Shown here piece after piece: positions 8,113 through 16,627 of a stretch of DNA of 64,000 bases (its first letter is position 1; each line of letters starts with the position of its first letter). The stretch lies in assembly GCF_900112245.1 (NCBI RefSeq), contig NZ_FOYX01000006.1, positions 58,827-122,826 of the forward strand, in the 5' to 3' direction. Below the pieces are notes generated by a model that worked only from the letters and a program-made list of their open reading frames with translations, was not told the origin of the DNA and made no database searches. The stretch is from Maribacter stanieri. Lineage in GTDB: Bacteria; Bacteroidota; Bacteroidia; Flavobacteriales; Flavobacteriaceae. The translations under genes were made by a program, and so were the position numbers.

Positions 8113-8905
8113 AACTGAAAATATTTAAAGTTAAATAAGCAAACGGTGCTGCAAATACTAAACTATCTAAACGGTCTAACATACCACCATGTCCTGGTAA
8201 TATGGCGCCACTATCTTTAACACCTGCCGCTCTTTTTAATTTTGATTCTATTAAATCGCCTAAACTTCCTGCAACTACAATAACTGTTGCAAGTATCATC
8301 CATTGTATTGGACTAATCAAGGCTTCAAAGGTAGCCATTAAATACGCAGCTGCCAGTGCAAATATAAAACCTCCTAAGGTTCCTTCAATTGTTTTTTTAG
8401 GAGAAACAGAAGGAAATAATTTAGTGCGTCCAATGCTTTTGCCTACTAAATATGCAAATGAATCATTTACCCAAATTAGAATAAAGATTCCCATAATTAA
8501 TAATTTTGCGAAAGCATCATTTTTATAAGGAATCATAGTAAGGAAAATACATCCTCCACCAATATAAAATAGACCTACAATAAATTTTTGTGCGGTATTA
8601 AATTTTATTGGTTTCTTGCTAAAGAGATTAACAAGGAGGTAGATGTCGACAACTATGGTTATCAACATTAATATATTTATTAGTTGTTGATCTTTTACTA
8701 AATAAATGAAAGCCCACCATATGGCTAAATATGCAGCGAAAATGTGATATCCTTTTAAATGTACAAGCTTTTTATATTCATATAGACAAGCAAGTCCAAA
8801 AGTCATGAATAAGAAATCGAACGCATCAGAACTTAAGAATACTGCGGACAATAATAAAATTATGTAGACAGCCCCTGTTAATGACCTTCGTAAAATTTCT
8901 TTCAT
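8102..8905 (-). CDS. cdsA: phosphatidate cytidylyltransferase
   Basis: Converts phosphatidic acid and CTP to CDP-diacylglycerol, the entry point for phospholipid head-group synthesis. The 267-residue polytopic membrane protein has about eight helices and ends in the CdsA signature (GSLGDLIESKLKRAAGVKDSGAILPGHGGMLDRLDS, read in parts). I choose ATG 8905 (MKEILRRSLTG), two bases before the end of the LUD gene; the longer start at 8956 would lie inside that gene and add an unlikely leader. It overlaps psd, whose substrate pathway begins with CDP-diacylglycerol. Confidence 0.93.
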   Translation of the reverse strand: MKEILRRSLTGAVYIILLLSAVFLSSDAFDFLFMTFGLACLYEYKKLVHLKGYHIFAAYLAIWWAFIYLVKDQQLINILMLITIVVDIYLLVNLFSKKPIKFNTAQKFIVGLFYIGGGCIFLTMIPYKNDAFAKLLIMGIFILIWVNDSFAYLVGKSIGRTKLFPSVSPKKTIEGTLGGFIFALAAAYLMATFEALISPIQWMILATVIVVAGSLGDLIESKLKRAAGVKDSGAILPGHGGMLDRLDSLVFAAPFAYLTLNIFSYVS

Positions 8906-8906
8906 A

Positions 8907-9518
8907 CTATAAATCTTCCAGAAGTAAAAGATAAAGATTTTTAGTACTACTACCATACGTTAGAAAATCATCTGAATTTTCTGCGGTAGCTTTAAAGTGT
9001 TTTAAGGTAGTTATGTTGGCCGGTATTTTTTGGCCATATTTTTTCTTGATGGTCTTCAAACCCTCGCCTATTGATTCTACCAGTTGACTAGTTGTAGCGA
9101 ATACAACAACATTGCTTGGTAGTTCATTTACTTTTTTCTCGTGCAATTGATTAGAACAAACTAGGATACTTCCGTTTTGCGCAATTAAATGCTCACAAGT
9201 AGTAAAGAATACTTCGCTCTGTCTGGCATTATTGGTAAAAGTAATTGGTTCTTTAGAAAATTTTTGGGCTAGCCTTTCATTTAAGACAAAGAAAGGCTCA
9301 CTCTCCCAATTATTTTCGGTAACAATATTTTCTATTGCCCTTGAAACTTCTACATCAGAATCACAGTAAATAAATTTACCTCCATTTTGTTTAAAATGAA
9401 TTGTAAATTTTTCATCAACGGGAATATTTAAATCTGGCATATGATCGCCTCGCGTTTCCGCAGTTTCTTTCGAAACCTTCTTTTTGCCACCACCAAATAA
9501 AATATCTAAAAACCCCAT
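8907..9518 (-). CDS. LUD domain-containing protein (LutC-like)
   Basis: 203 residues with the LUD fold of the LutB/LutC/YkgG group. It carries a Gly-rich N-terminus (LDILFGGGKKK), a middle segment AIENIVTENNWES and a C-terminal FLTYGSSTKNLYLLLLEDL. Classical LutC takes part in lactate oxidation, but no lutA or lutB is visible here. Instead the gene sits between ftsH and cdsA, as commonly seen in Flavobacteriia, so its role may differ. It belongs to the minus-strand run from rsfS. Confidence 0.75.
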   Translation of the reverse strand: MGFLDILFGGGKKKVSKETAETRGDHMPDLNIPVDEKFTIHFKQNGGKFIYCDSDVEVSRAIENIVTENNWESEPFFVLNERLAQKFSKEPITFTNNARQSEVFFTTCEHLIAQNGSILVCSNQLHEKKVNELPSNVVVFATTSQLVESIGEGLKTIKKKYGQKIPANITTLKHFKATAENSDDFLTYGSSTKNLYLLLLEDL

Positions 9519-9559
9519 TTACGTTGTTGAAATAATTGCTAATCTAATGTACTGTAATT

Positions 9560-11566
9560 TTAGTTATTCTCTGTAATTTCTTCTTCTTCCGATTTTGAAT
9601 CTGAATCTTTTAACTTTTCAAGATTTTTCTTGTTTTCTAAGGCTAGGATATCTTTTTCAAAATTTCTTACACCAAATATTTTTTCTAAATCTTCTTTAAA
9701 GATAACTTCTTTCTCTAACAATCGTTCGGCCAATGTCGTTAATTTGTCCTTGTTATCTGTAAGAACTTTGATAGCTCTTTGGTATTGCTCTTCTATAATC
9801 TTAGATATTTCAGCATCTATTTTGCGAGCGGTATCTTCACTATATGGTTTAGAAAAACCATAAGAATCTTGCCCAGCAGAATCATAATAGGTGATATTTC
9901 CTATTTCATCATTAAGACCATAGATGGTTACCATTGCACGAGCTTGTTTAGTTACTTTTTCTAAATCACTTAATGCACCTGTAGATATTTTATTGAAAAT
10001 AACTTTCTCAGCAGCTCTACCACCCATTGTTGCACACATTTCGTCCAACATTTGTTCTGGCCTAACAATTAAACGCTCTTCTGGTAAATACCATGCAGCA
10101 CCTAAAGACTGTCCTCTCGGTACTATAGTTACCTTAACTAATGGAGCAGCATGTTCTAACATCCAACTAGTAGTTGCATGACCAGCTTCATGATAAGCTA
10201 TAGTTTCTTTCTCACCAGGAGTTATAATTTTGTTTTTCTTTTCAAGACCACCAACTATTCTATCAACAGCATCTAAGAAATCTTGTTTAGAAACAGCTTT
10301 TTTCTCTTTTCTAGCTGCTATTAAGGCCGCTTCATTACAAACATTGGCAATGTCTGCACCAGAGAAACCGGGCGTTTGTCTTGCCAAAAATTCAAGGTCT
10401 AATGCCTCAGATGTTTTAATAGGTCTTAGGTGAACTTCAAAAATTTCTTTACGTTCACGTATGTCTGGTAAATCAACATATATCTGTCTATCAAATCTAC
10501 CTGCACGCATTAAAGCTTTATCCAATACATCTGCACGGTTAGTTGCTGCTAATACTATAACATTGGTATTAGTTCCAAAACCATCCATCTCAGTTAATAA
10601 CTGGTTCAATGTATTTTCACGCTCATCGTTAGAACCTGTAAAGTTATTTTTACCTCTAGCTCTACCAATTGCATCAATTTCATCAATGAATATAATAGCA
10701 GGAGATTTATCCTTTGCTTGTTTAAACAAGTCACGTACTCTAGAAGCACCTACACCAACGAACATTTCTACGAAATCTGATCCAGATAATGAAAAGAAAG
10801 GTACTTTAGCTTCACCTGCAACGGCTTTTGCTAAAAGTGTCTTACCTGTTCCTGGAGGTCCTACTAGTAATGCACCTTTAGGAATTTTACCACCTAAAGA
10901 GGTATATTTATCTGGGTTTCTTAAGAAATCTACAATCTCTTCAACTTCTTCTTTTGCACCTTCTAAACCGGCAACATCTTTAAATGATGTTCTAGTATCT
11001 GTTTTTTCGTCAAATAATTTGGCTTTAGATTTGCCTATATTAAATATTTGACCACCAGCGCCACCGCCACCGCCGCCAGACATTCTACGCATAAGGTATA
11101 TCCAGATACCAATAATTAAAACAAATGGTAATAAGGATAGTAAGAAATCTAAAATGGCTGTAGATTCTTTACCAAATTCAATAATGGTATCTAAATTATT
11201 TTCTTTTTTAATCTCTGTTATTTCATTTTGAAATATTTGAAGATCACCATAATCTAAGGTGTACTGTGGTACATTGCCAGAAGCTGGAAGAAATGATTTC
11301 TCGTTAACGTCTTTATGAACTTCTTTTGCAATGGCTTCATCAGTTAAAAAAACCTTTGCTTGATTTGTATTGGTAATGATTAAAACTTTTTTAACATCAC
11401 CGTTTCTCAAATACTGCTGTAATTCTGAAGTAGTCGTTTTTTGGGTGCTAGCTAAATCATCACTATTGAATAATTGAAATCCAATAAGTAATACTGCTAC
11501 TAATCCATAAATCCACCAAGAACTAAACTTTGGTTTCTTCGGATTTGTCTTGTTTTCTTTTGCCAT
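9560..11566 (-). CDS. ftsH: ATP-dependent zinc metalloprotease FtsH
   Basis: Inner-membrane AAA+ protease that degrades misfolded membrane proteins and regulatory substrates. Of 668 residues: helix 1 at about 16-32, periplasmic domain to about 138, helix 2 at about 139-158, a Gly-rich linker (GGGGGGAGG), then the AAA module with Walker A GPPGTGKT (236-243), Walker B IIFIDEID (Asp295, Glu296) and SRH (ATNRADVLDKALMRAGRFDR). The zinc site HEAGH is at 459-463. The C-terminus is acidic and charged (KDSDSKSEEEEITENN). It lies 12 bases after rsfS in the same operon. Confidence 0.98.
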   Translation of the reverse strand: MAKENKTNPKKPKFSSWWIYGLVAVLLIGFQLFNSDDLASTQKTTTSELQQYLRNGDVKKVLIITNTNQAKVFLTDEAIAKEVHKDVNEKSFLPASGNVPQYTLDYGDLQIFQNEITEIKKENNLDTIIEFGKESTAILDFLLSLLPFVLIIGIWIYLMRRMSGGGGGGAGGQIFNIGKSKAKLFDEKTDTRTSFKDVAGLEGAKEEVEEIVDFLRNPDKYTSLGGKIPKGALLVGPPGTGKTLLAKAVAGEAKVPFFSLSGSDFVEMFVGVGASRVRDLFKQAKDKSPAIIFIDEIDAIGRARGKNNFTGSNDERENTLNQLLTEMDGFGTNTNVIVLAATNRADVLDKALMRAGRFDRQIYVDLPDIRERKEIFEVHLRPIKTSEALDLEFLARQTPGFSGADIANVCNEAALIAARKEKKAVSKQDFLDAVDRIVGGLEKKNKIITPGEKETIAYHEAGHATTSWMLEHAAPLVKVTIVPRGQSLGAAWYLPEERLIVRPEQMLDEMCATMGGRAAEKVIFNKISTGALSDLEKVTKQARAMVTIYGLNDEIGNITYYDSAGQDSYGFSKPYSEDTARKIDAEISKIIEEQYQRAIKVLTDNKDKLTTLAERLLEKEVIFKEDLEKIFGVRNFEKDILALENKKNLEKLKDSDSKSEEEEITENN

Positions 11567-11578
11567 TATATTTTTTTA

Positions 11579-11953
11579 TTAATTTACGCTACTTTCTATT
11601 GTTGTGAATTTTGCATCTCCCCATAACCCTTCAATGTCGTAAAATTCTCGAACTTGCTTTTGGAATATATGAACTACTACATTTACATAGTCCATTAATA
11701 CCCATTCGGCATTGTCCTCGCCCTCTACGTGCCAAGGTTTGTCTTGAATCGCTTTACTTACTGTTTTTTGGATAGAACCTACGATCGCATTTACATGCGT
11801 ATTGGAAGTACCGTTACAAACTATGAAGTAATCGCAAACGGTATTCTCAATTTCTCTTAAGTCTAAAAGATTGATATTGTGACCTTTTACTTCGTCAATT
11901 CCCTGTATTATTAATGCAATTAACTCATCGTTGCTAAATTTACTTTCCTGCAT
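11579..11953 (-). CDS. rsfS: ribosome silencing factor RsfS
   Basis: A 124-residue protein of the RsfS/YbeB/Iojap family, which binds uL14 on the large subunit and blocks subunit joining under starvation. Family marks are IQGIDEVKGHNINLLDLREI, CDYFIVCNGTSNTHV and the C-terminal EGEDNAEWVLMDYVNVVVHIF. It is the first gene of the minus-strand run toward ftsH and is divergent from birA. Confidence 0.94.
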   Translation of the reverse strand: MQESKFSNDELIALIIQGIDEVKGHNINLLDLREIENTVCDYFIVCNGTSNTHVNAIVGSIQKTVSKAIQDKPWHVEGEDNAEWVLMDYVNVVVHIFQKQVREFYDIEGLWGDAKFTTIESSVN

Positions 11954-11972
11954 TCAAAAATTTTAATTTTTA

Positions 11973-11980
11973 CAAAGTTA
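11973..11980 (-). promoter_or_regulatory. candidate -7 box of the rsfS-ftsH operon
   Basis: On the minus strand this reads TAACTTTG, an exact TAnnTTTG match 19 bases upstream of the rsfS ATG. It would give a very short leader. No clear TTTG is found at the standard -33 distance. Confidence 0.4.
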
Positions 11981-12046
11981 TTATTTTTTTGTTCTTTTAG
12001 GTCTAGTTTTTAACAATACATTAAAGATTCACAATAAGTACTGTAA

Positions 12047-12778
12047 ATGCAAATAATCAAACTTGATGCCACGGGGTCTACAAATACTCATTTAAAAGAA
12101 TTATTACAGCAAAAAGAATTAGAGGACTTTACTATTGTTACTACTCAAAATCAGACCTTAGGTAGAGGTCAATTAAATGCTAAGTGGGAATCTGAGCCTT
12201 ATAAAAATCTAGCAATCAGTTTGTTGAAAAAGGATTTGGACGTTCCTGTTAATAAGTTGTTTTTGGTAAGTATGACTGTTTCTTTAGCTATAATTGATTG
12301 TTTAAGTAACCTAGGAGTACCTGATTTGTCTATAAAATGGCCAAACGACATTCTGTCAGGTAAATCTAAAATAGGCGGTATATTAATTGAAAATATTATT
12401 TCAGGCTCACAAATTAAAAGAAGTATTATTGGTTTTGGGCTAAATGTAAACCAAACTGTTTTTAAAAATGCTCCACATGCATCTTCCTTAAAATTAATTA
12501 TTGGTCGCGATTTTGATTTGGATATGGTATTTTATTCTTTGGTTGAAAAATTACATGAACAACTAAATCAACCAATGGCTTCTTTAGAAAAAGAACTATT
12601 TGATCAGTATCATTCTAAAATGTTTAAAAAAGGTGTGTATTGTAATTTTAAGTTGCCTAATGAAGAACTGATTTCAGGCGTAATAGTTGGTGTTACCATC
12701 AACGGCATGTTGATGGTAACACTAGAAGATAATAAAATTCATGAATTTGGCTTAAAAGATATACAACTTCTGTATTAG
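12047..12778 (+). CDS. birA: biotin--[acetyl-CoA-carboxylase] ligase (monofunctional)
   Basis: Activates biotin with ATP and attaches it to biotin-carrier domains such as AccB. The 243-residue protein begins directly with the catalytic domain (DATGSTNTHLKE); the DNA-binding domain of bifunctional BirA is absent, so no repressor role is expected. Biotin/ATP loop GRGQLNAKWESE, KWPNDILSGKSKIGGILIE and GFGLNVNQ are present, as is a short C-terminal SH3-like domain. The gene is divergent from rsfS and its stop overlaps that of the convergent SRPBCC gene by 4 bases. A perfect hairpin lies in the coding sequence near the 3' end. Confidence 0.95.
   Translation: MQIIKLDATGSTNTHLKELLQQKELEDFTIVTTQNQTLGRGQLNAKWESEPYKNLAISLLKKDLDVPVNKLFLVSMTVSLAIIDCLSNLGVPDLSIKWPNDILSGKSKIGGILIENIISGSQIKRSIIGFGLNVNQTVFKNAPHASSLKLIIGRDFDLDMVFYSLVEKLHEQLNQPMASLEKELFDQYHSKMFKKGVYCNFKLPNEELISGVIVGVTINGMLMVTLEDNKIHEFGLKDIQLLY
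12692..12720 (+). repeat. perfect inverted repeat inside birA
   Basis: gttaccatcaac (12692-12703) and gttgatggtaac (12709-12720) are exact reverse complements around a 5-base loop. The arms encode part of the C-terminal beta domain (GVTINGMLMVT). There is no T run, so this is not a standard terminator. Confidence 0.7.
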
Positions 12779-13167
12779 ATTTTTTCCAAATTTGTAGAAA
12801 GTGTGTTAACGAAATTCGTGATCGGCTTTTTTATCATCATTGCCATCATTGCATTGAATTCACCTGTAAAACTTAGAACTACTTCACTTTTAGCACTTTC
12901 AATTTCCTCTATATTTGCAGTTAGTGTAAAAGGTAATTTTTCACTTGCGGCACCTAAAACAAGTTGATTAAACGGAGTTTGGTCTTTTTTCTCCAATACT
13001 ATTTCTGGCATACCTTTTAAAGCAAAAAGAAATCTATTCTCGTTTAAAACTTCAAATTTGTCAATATTTTCAGGCATTAATTGTCTAAAGTTAGATAGGT
13101 CATTTAAAAAATTAAATGTTTCCTCTTTACTTTTTGATACTTGTGCTTTTGGCGTTTCTATAAGCAT
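12775..13167 (-). CDS. SRPBCC-fold (START-like) protein
   Basis: 130 residues. The pattern of an N-terminal strand, two short helices (SKSKEETFNFLNDLSNFRQLMPENIDKFE), a run of strands and a long C-terminal helix (MMAMMIKKPITNFVNTLSTNLEKI) is that of small SRPBCC-like proteins that bind hydrophobic ligands. It ends 4 bases into birA's stop and lies 2 bases after pyrE on the same strand, so it is probably co-transcribed with pyrE. Ligand and function unknown. Confidence 0.7.
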   Translation of the reverse strand: MLIETPKAQVSKSKEETFNFLNDLSNFRQLMPENIDKFEVLNENRFLFALKGMPEIVLEKKDQTPFNQLVLGAASEKLPFTLTANIEEIESAKSEVVLSFTGEFNAMMAMMIKKPITNFVNTLSTNLEKI

Positions 13168-13169
13168 AA

Positions 13170-13814
13170 CTATTTATTTGTCCATTGAGATGGATCTTTT
13201 CTCCACTCCATTAATGTTAATAATTGCTCTTCTTTTACATAGCCGGTATCTGAAGCTTGTTCAATTAAATACTCATAACTACTTAAGGTGTGCAATTCTG
13301 TATTTTTTTCTTTAAAATTTTTGGTTGCAGTTTCAAAACCATAGGTAAATACTGCCAACATGCCTTTTACATTGGCATCGATTGCTCTTAAAGCATCAAC
13401 TGCATTTAAACTACTTTTTCCAGTGCTTATCAAATCTTCAATAACAACCACTGTTTGGTTTGCTTCAAGATGACCTTCTATTTGATTTTGTCGACCATGA
13501 GATTTAGGTTCGGGTCTAACATAAACAAATGGTAGATTAAGTTTATCGGCGACCAAAGCGCCTATTCCTATTGCTCCTGTAGCCACACCAACAATGCAAT
13601 CTGGCTTGCCATATAATTGTTCTACCTGCTTTGCCATTTCATCTCGAATGTAGTTTCTAATGATAGGATAAGAAAGTAAAATTCTGTTATCGCAATATAT
13701 TGGAGATTTCCAACCGGAAGCCCATGTAAAAGGATTTTCCGGTTTCAATTTTATTGCATTAATTTGCAGGAGAAGCTCTGCTGTTTTTTTTGCAGTGTTT
13801 TTGTCTAAAACCAT
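13170..13814 (-). CDS. pyrE: orotate phosphoribosyltransferase
   Basis: Pyrimidine synthesis: orotate plus PRPP gives OMP. The start MVLDKNTAKKTAELLLQ at 13814 gives 214 residues, the usual size; the longer open frame up to 13970 has no family similarity and runs through the divergent NUDIX gene. The PRPP-binding motif VVVIEDLISTGKSS and the flexible loop (RPEPKSHGRQNQIEG) are intact. Its start codon overlaps or abuts the start region of the divergent NUDIX gene. It is followed by the SRPBCC gene. Confidence 0.96.
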   Translation of the reverse strand: MVLDKNTAKKTAELLLQINAIKLKPENPFTWASGWKSPIYCDNRILLSYPIIRNYIRDEMAKQVEQLYGKPDCIVGVATGAIGIGALVADKLNLPFVYVRPEPKSHGRQNQIEGHLEANQTVVVIEDLISTGKSSLNAVDALRAIDANVKGMLAVFTYGFETATKNFKEKNTELHTLSSYEYLIEQASDTGYVKEEQLLTLMEWRKDPSQWTNK

Positions 13815-13821
13815 GACGCAA

Positions 13822-14412
13822 ATGTATAAAGTTTTTGTTAATGAATTGCCTTTGATTTTAACAAATAAACTCTCTGATACTACAAACGGTGAGTATTTTT
13901 CGCTAAAAAAGGAATCTGTACAAGAGGCAATAAGTTCTTTGAAGAAGGGGAAGTTGGAAGAAGCGTTCATTTACCACCCAAACGGCAGCGAGATTTTAGA
14001 TAAGTTTACTAAAGAAATTCCTTTGGTTAGTGCCGCTGGAGGTGTGGTAACCAATAAAGAAGGAAAAGTCCTTTTTATTTATAGAAATGACAAATGGGAT
14101 TTACCTAAGGGGAAGCTAGATAAAGGCGAAACTATAGAGGAATGTGCTATGCGTGAGGTTGAGGAAGAAACGGGAGTAACGGGTCTTAAAATCGATAATT
14201 ATCTGCAAACTACTTATCATGTTTTTAAGCATAACGGTATTAATAAACTTAAGCAAGTTCATTGGTATGCAATGAGTACCGAATTTGATGGCAAATTAAA
14301 ACCAGAAAAGAAAGAAGGCATTTTCAAAGTTAAATGGAAAGGTCCTGCTAAGATTAAGAAAGCCCTTCAAAATTCATATATAAATATTAAGATATTGTTT
14401 CACGAAGCATAG
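13822..14412 (+). CDS. NUDIX hydrolase
   Basis: Nucleoside-diphosphate-linked hydrolase, about 196 residues. The full Nudix box GKLDKGETIEECAMREVEEETGV matches GX5EX7REUXEEXGU; an N-terminal segment of about 70 residues precedes it. Two nearby starts exist: ATG 13813 (MTQMYKVF), whose codon overlaps the pyrE start codon on the other strand, and ATG 13822 (MYKVFVNELPL), which I prefer because it avoids the overlap. The substrate is unknown. Any promoter must lie inside pyrE coding sequence. Confidence 0.85.
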   Translation: MYKVFVNELPLILTNKLSDTTNGEYFSLKKESVQEAISSLKKGKLEEAFIYHPNGSEILDKFTKEIPLVSAAGGVVTNKEGKVLFIYRNDKWDLPKGKLDKGETIEECAMREVEEETGVTGLKIDNYLQTTYHVFKHNGINKLKQVHWYAMSTEFDGKLKPEKKEGIFKVKWKGPAKIKKALQNSYINIKILFHEA

Positions 14413-14414
14413 TC

Positions 14415-16157
14415 TTAATTCATGATTCTAAAGACTGGGTATTGCAAATGAGCTTCTTCGTATAGCGAACTTCGTTTAAAAAGCCAGTCTAACTGTTGAT
14501 ACCAGTTATCATTAAAATCTGAATTCAGTTTCCTTTCATTTTCAAATTCTTTTTTTAAAATAGAATCGTTTTTCAGCATTTCAAGAGCTGTGTCTTCAAA
14601 AACATAAGGGGAAAAACCTTCTTTTTGTTGAAGAATCGTGTCAAAGAAATTCCAGTTAAAAAACGAATCTACTGCCGCTGGTTCTAAAGATTCTAAGAGA
14701 TATCTAAATCCAGGTTGGTTTACAGGTATTATAATATCACCAGCCTTGAACTCCTTTGTAATGTTTTTTGCATTTACGGTAGTATTGTAATGAGGGTAGT
14801 GCCCTTCGTAAGGTGAGCTATACGTTTGGTAATTATCTATTTTATAGGATTCTATATTGAATACGGAGTCTTTTTTAAGCGTAGTATAAGTGATCTTGTT
14901 TATATCAAGTTTGTTAATTATATTTTCCCACTGCTTACCAATAACGTATGCTTTTGGAACTTTAACAGAATCTGACGGGGTATAAAAATCTTTATATGCT
15001 ACTTCTGTTTCTATTGGTATCTCTCGGTTATATTTTAAGCGGGTAAGACCTGTTACTTCACTAGTTATAGTATCTGCTTTATATCCTTTAAATAGATAAT
15101 TAGTAGCCTTGGTAGAATCTATTTTCCAAGCTGTAGTATAATATTCTTTAGCGTTTACAGATGCAAAAGCAGTATCTCGCATAGTTCTAATTTCATTTCC
15201 ATCTTTTTCGGCAATTGCAATCATTTTATGCAGGAGCTCGTAAGTACCTTCAACACGTTTATCATAAGGTTTTAGCATATGTGTTTCTACCATCATCCCA
15301 ACAGTATTCCACAATGTGGTGTAACCAGTAGAATATCTAGGGTGATCCATAAATTGCTGAAAACCATTTTCAGGAGGGGAGTTGAATACATTTACATAAG
15401 GTGTAATATCCCAACCAGAATTGAAGAGTGAATCATGTAGTTGAGGCATTAATGCTTCATGAACATATTCTCCTAATTCTCCACCTAGTTTATTGTGTTG
15501 TGTAAAAAGGTGTGTTAGCGTATACTGGTAATCGGCACCATTACTAACATGGTTGTCAATAAATACATCGGGATTTATGAGATGAAAAATTTCAGCAAAG
15601 GTTACAGCGTTTTTGGTATCGGTTTTAATGAAATCCCTGTTAAGATCATAATTTTTAGCATTACCTCTAAAACCATATTCGAGAGGTCCATTTTGGTTAG
15701 CTCTAGAAGTACTATTTCTGTTTAAAGCGCCACCAATATTGTATATGGGTATAGTAGAAATTATGGTTTCATTGGGTGAGTCTATTTCATTGCTTGCTAA
15801 ATCACGAAAAAGCAACATGGTAGCATCTATTCCATCACTTTCTCCAGGATGAATACCGTTGTTGATCAACATCATGGTATTATCCTTGCCTAATTTTTTA
15901 AAATCAAAATCACCTTTTGCGCTATAGGTTACCACATGAAGTGGTTTGCCGCTGTCTGTGGATCCAATGGTTTGAATATTAATCGTAGAAAATTCTTTGG
16001 ACAGTTTTATGTAAAAGTCAATTACTTGATCGTAAGTGGCGGTTTCTGTTTTGTTGGATATTTCAAAAGGAGTGGGGAAATCGGTTTTAGTATTTTCAAC
16101 TTTATCTTGACATGATATTAATAGAAGTACCGATAATAACAGGAATGGCGTTTTCAT
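14415..16157 (-). CDS. M14-family zinc carboxypeptidase-like lipoprotein
   Basis: 580-residue secreted metallopeptidase. The N-terminus is a lipoprotein signal with lipobox ending LISC (Cys16), so it is likely anchored in the envelope. The M14 zinc motif HPGES gives His103 and Glu106; DLNRDF and DNHVSNGADYQYT supply substrate-binding and the third ligand region. A long C-terminal part of about 250 residues follows, without recognisable motifs. It is probably a peptidase for scavenged peptides. It converges with the NUDIX gene and follows the response regulator on the same strand. Confidence 0.82.
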   Translation of the reverse strand: MKTPFLLLSVLLLISCQDKVENTKTDFPTPFEISNKTETATYDQVIDFYIKLSKEFSTINIQTIGSTDSGKPLHVVTYSAKGDFDFKKLGKDNTMMLINNGIHPGESDGIDATMLLFRDLASNEIDSPNETIISTIPIYNIGGALNRNSTSRANQNGPLEYGFRGNAKNYDLNRDFIKTDTKNAVTFAEIFHLINPDVFIDNHVSNGADYQYTLTHLFTQHNKLGGELGEYVHEALMPQLHDSLFNSGWDITPYVNVFNSPPENGFQQFMDHPRYSTGYTTLWNTVGMMVETHMLKPYDKRVEGTYELLHKMIAIAEKDGNEIRTMRDTAFASVNAKEYYTTAWKIDSTKATNYLFKGYKADTITSEVTGLTRLKYNREIPIETEVAYKDFYTPSDSVKVPKAYVIGKQWENIINKLDINKITYTTLKKDSVFNIESYKIDNYQTYSSPYEGHYPHYNTTVNAKNITKEFKAGDIIIPVNQPGFRYLLESLEPAAVDSFFNWNFFDTILQQKEGFSPYVFEDTALEMLKNDSILKKEFENERKLNSDFNDNWYQQLDWLFKRSSLYEEAHLQYPVFRIMN

Positions 16158-16222
16158 TTACAAACAATTATGGTGGCTATTGTTGCCAGAATTGATTGTA
16201 AAAATAATGATTACTTCAAAGC

Positions 16223-16627
16223 TTACGCTACTTTAGTAATTTCTGTTATTGTATTTCTATCAATAGGTTTCTGATTGAAGGTTATTAAGTGATGACTTTT
16301 GCTTTTAAAATATTCCCATTGTTTTTGATCACGAGGGTCAATAGAAGAGGTTACTATATTTATTCTAATCTTTTCTGTAATTGGAAGTTCAAGAAATGCC
16401 TCTAAAAATTCCCACCCATCCATAATTGGCATATTAATATCCAAAAATATAATTTGTGGTATTTGATGATCATTGTTATAGAAATCTGTTAGTGCATCTA
16501 TGGCAATTTTGCCATTAGCATAAGCTTCAATTGAGTTACACTCAATACTAGAAGATATTAATTTACGTAGACCAAACACTGTAATAGCATCGTCATCAAT
16601 TATAGTGATGTCACTAATTTTTTTCAT
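16223..16627 (-). CDS. single-domain response regulator (CheY-like)
   Basis: 134 residues consisting only of a receiver domain: acidic pocket IIDDDA near residue 10, phospho-acceptor Asp63 in IIFLDINMPIMDGWEF, Thr in VTSS and Lys in FNQKPID. There is no output domain, so it works by protein interaction or in a phosphorelay. Its start overlaps the end of the upstream PAS kinase by 14 bases, so coupling and partnership are likely. Such stand-alone receivers behind PAS kinases with the same H-box type are frequent in Flavobacteriia. Confidence 0.9.
   Translation of the reverse strand: MKKISDITIIDDDAITVFGLRKLISSSIECNSIEAYANGKIAIDALTDFYNNDHQIPQIIFLDINMPIMDGWEFLEAFLELPITEKIRINIVTSSIDPRDQKQWEYFKSKSHHLITFNQKPIDRNTITEITKVA

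Noticed and set aside
10461..11051. 196-residue antisense frame in ftsH
   Set aside because: Long antisense frame opposite a highly conserved gene, Ser/Pro-rich with no domain; explained by codon bias.
13815..13970. N-terminal extension of pyrE
   Set aside because: No PyrE similarity and fully opposite the NUDIX coding sequence.
16165..16194. Imperfect inverted repeat between the M14 peptidase and the response regulator
   Set aside because: One mismatch in the stem, a long loop and no T tail on either strand; too weak to call.
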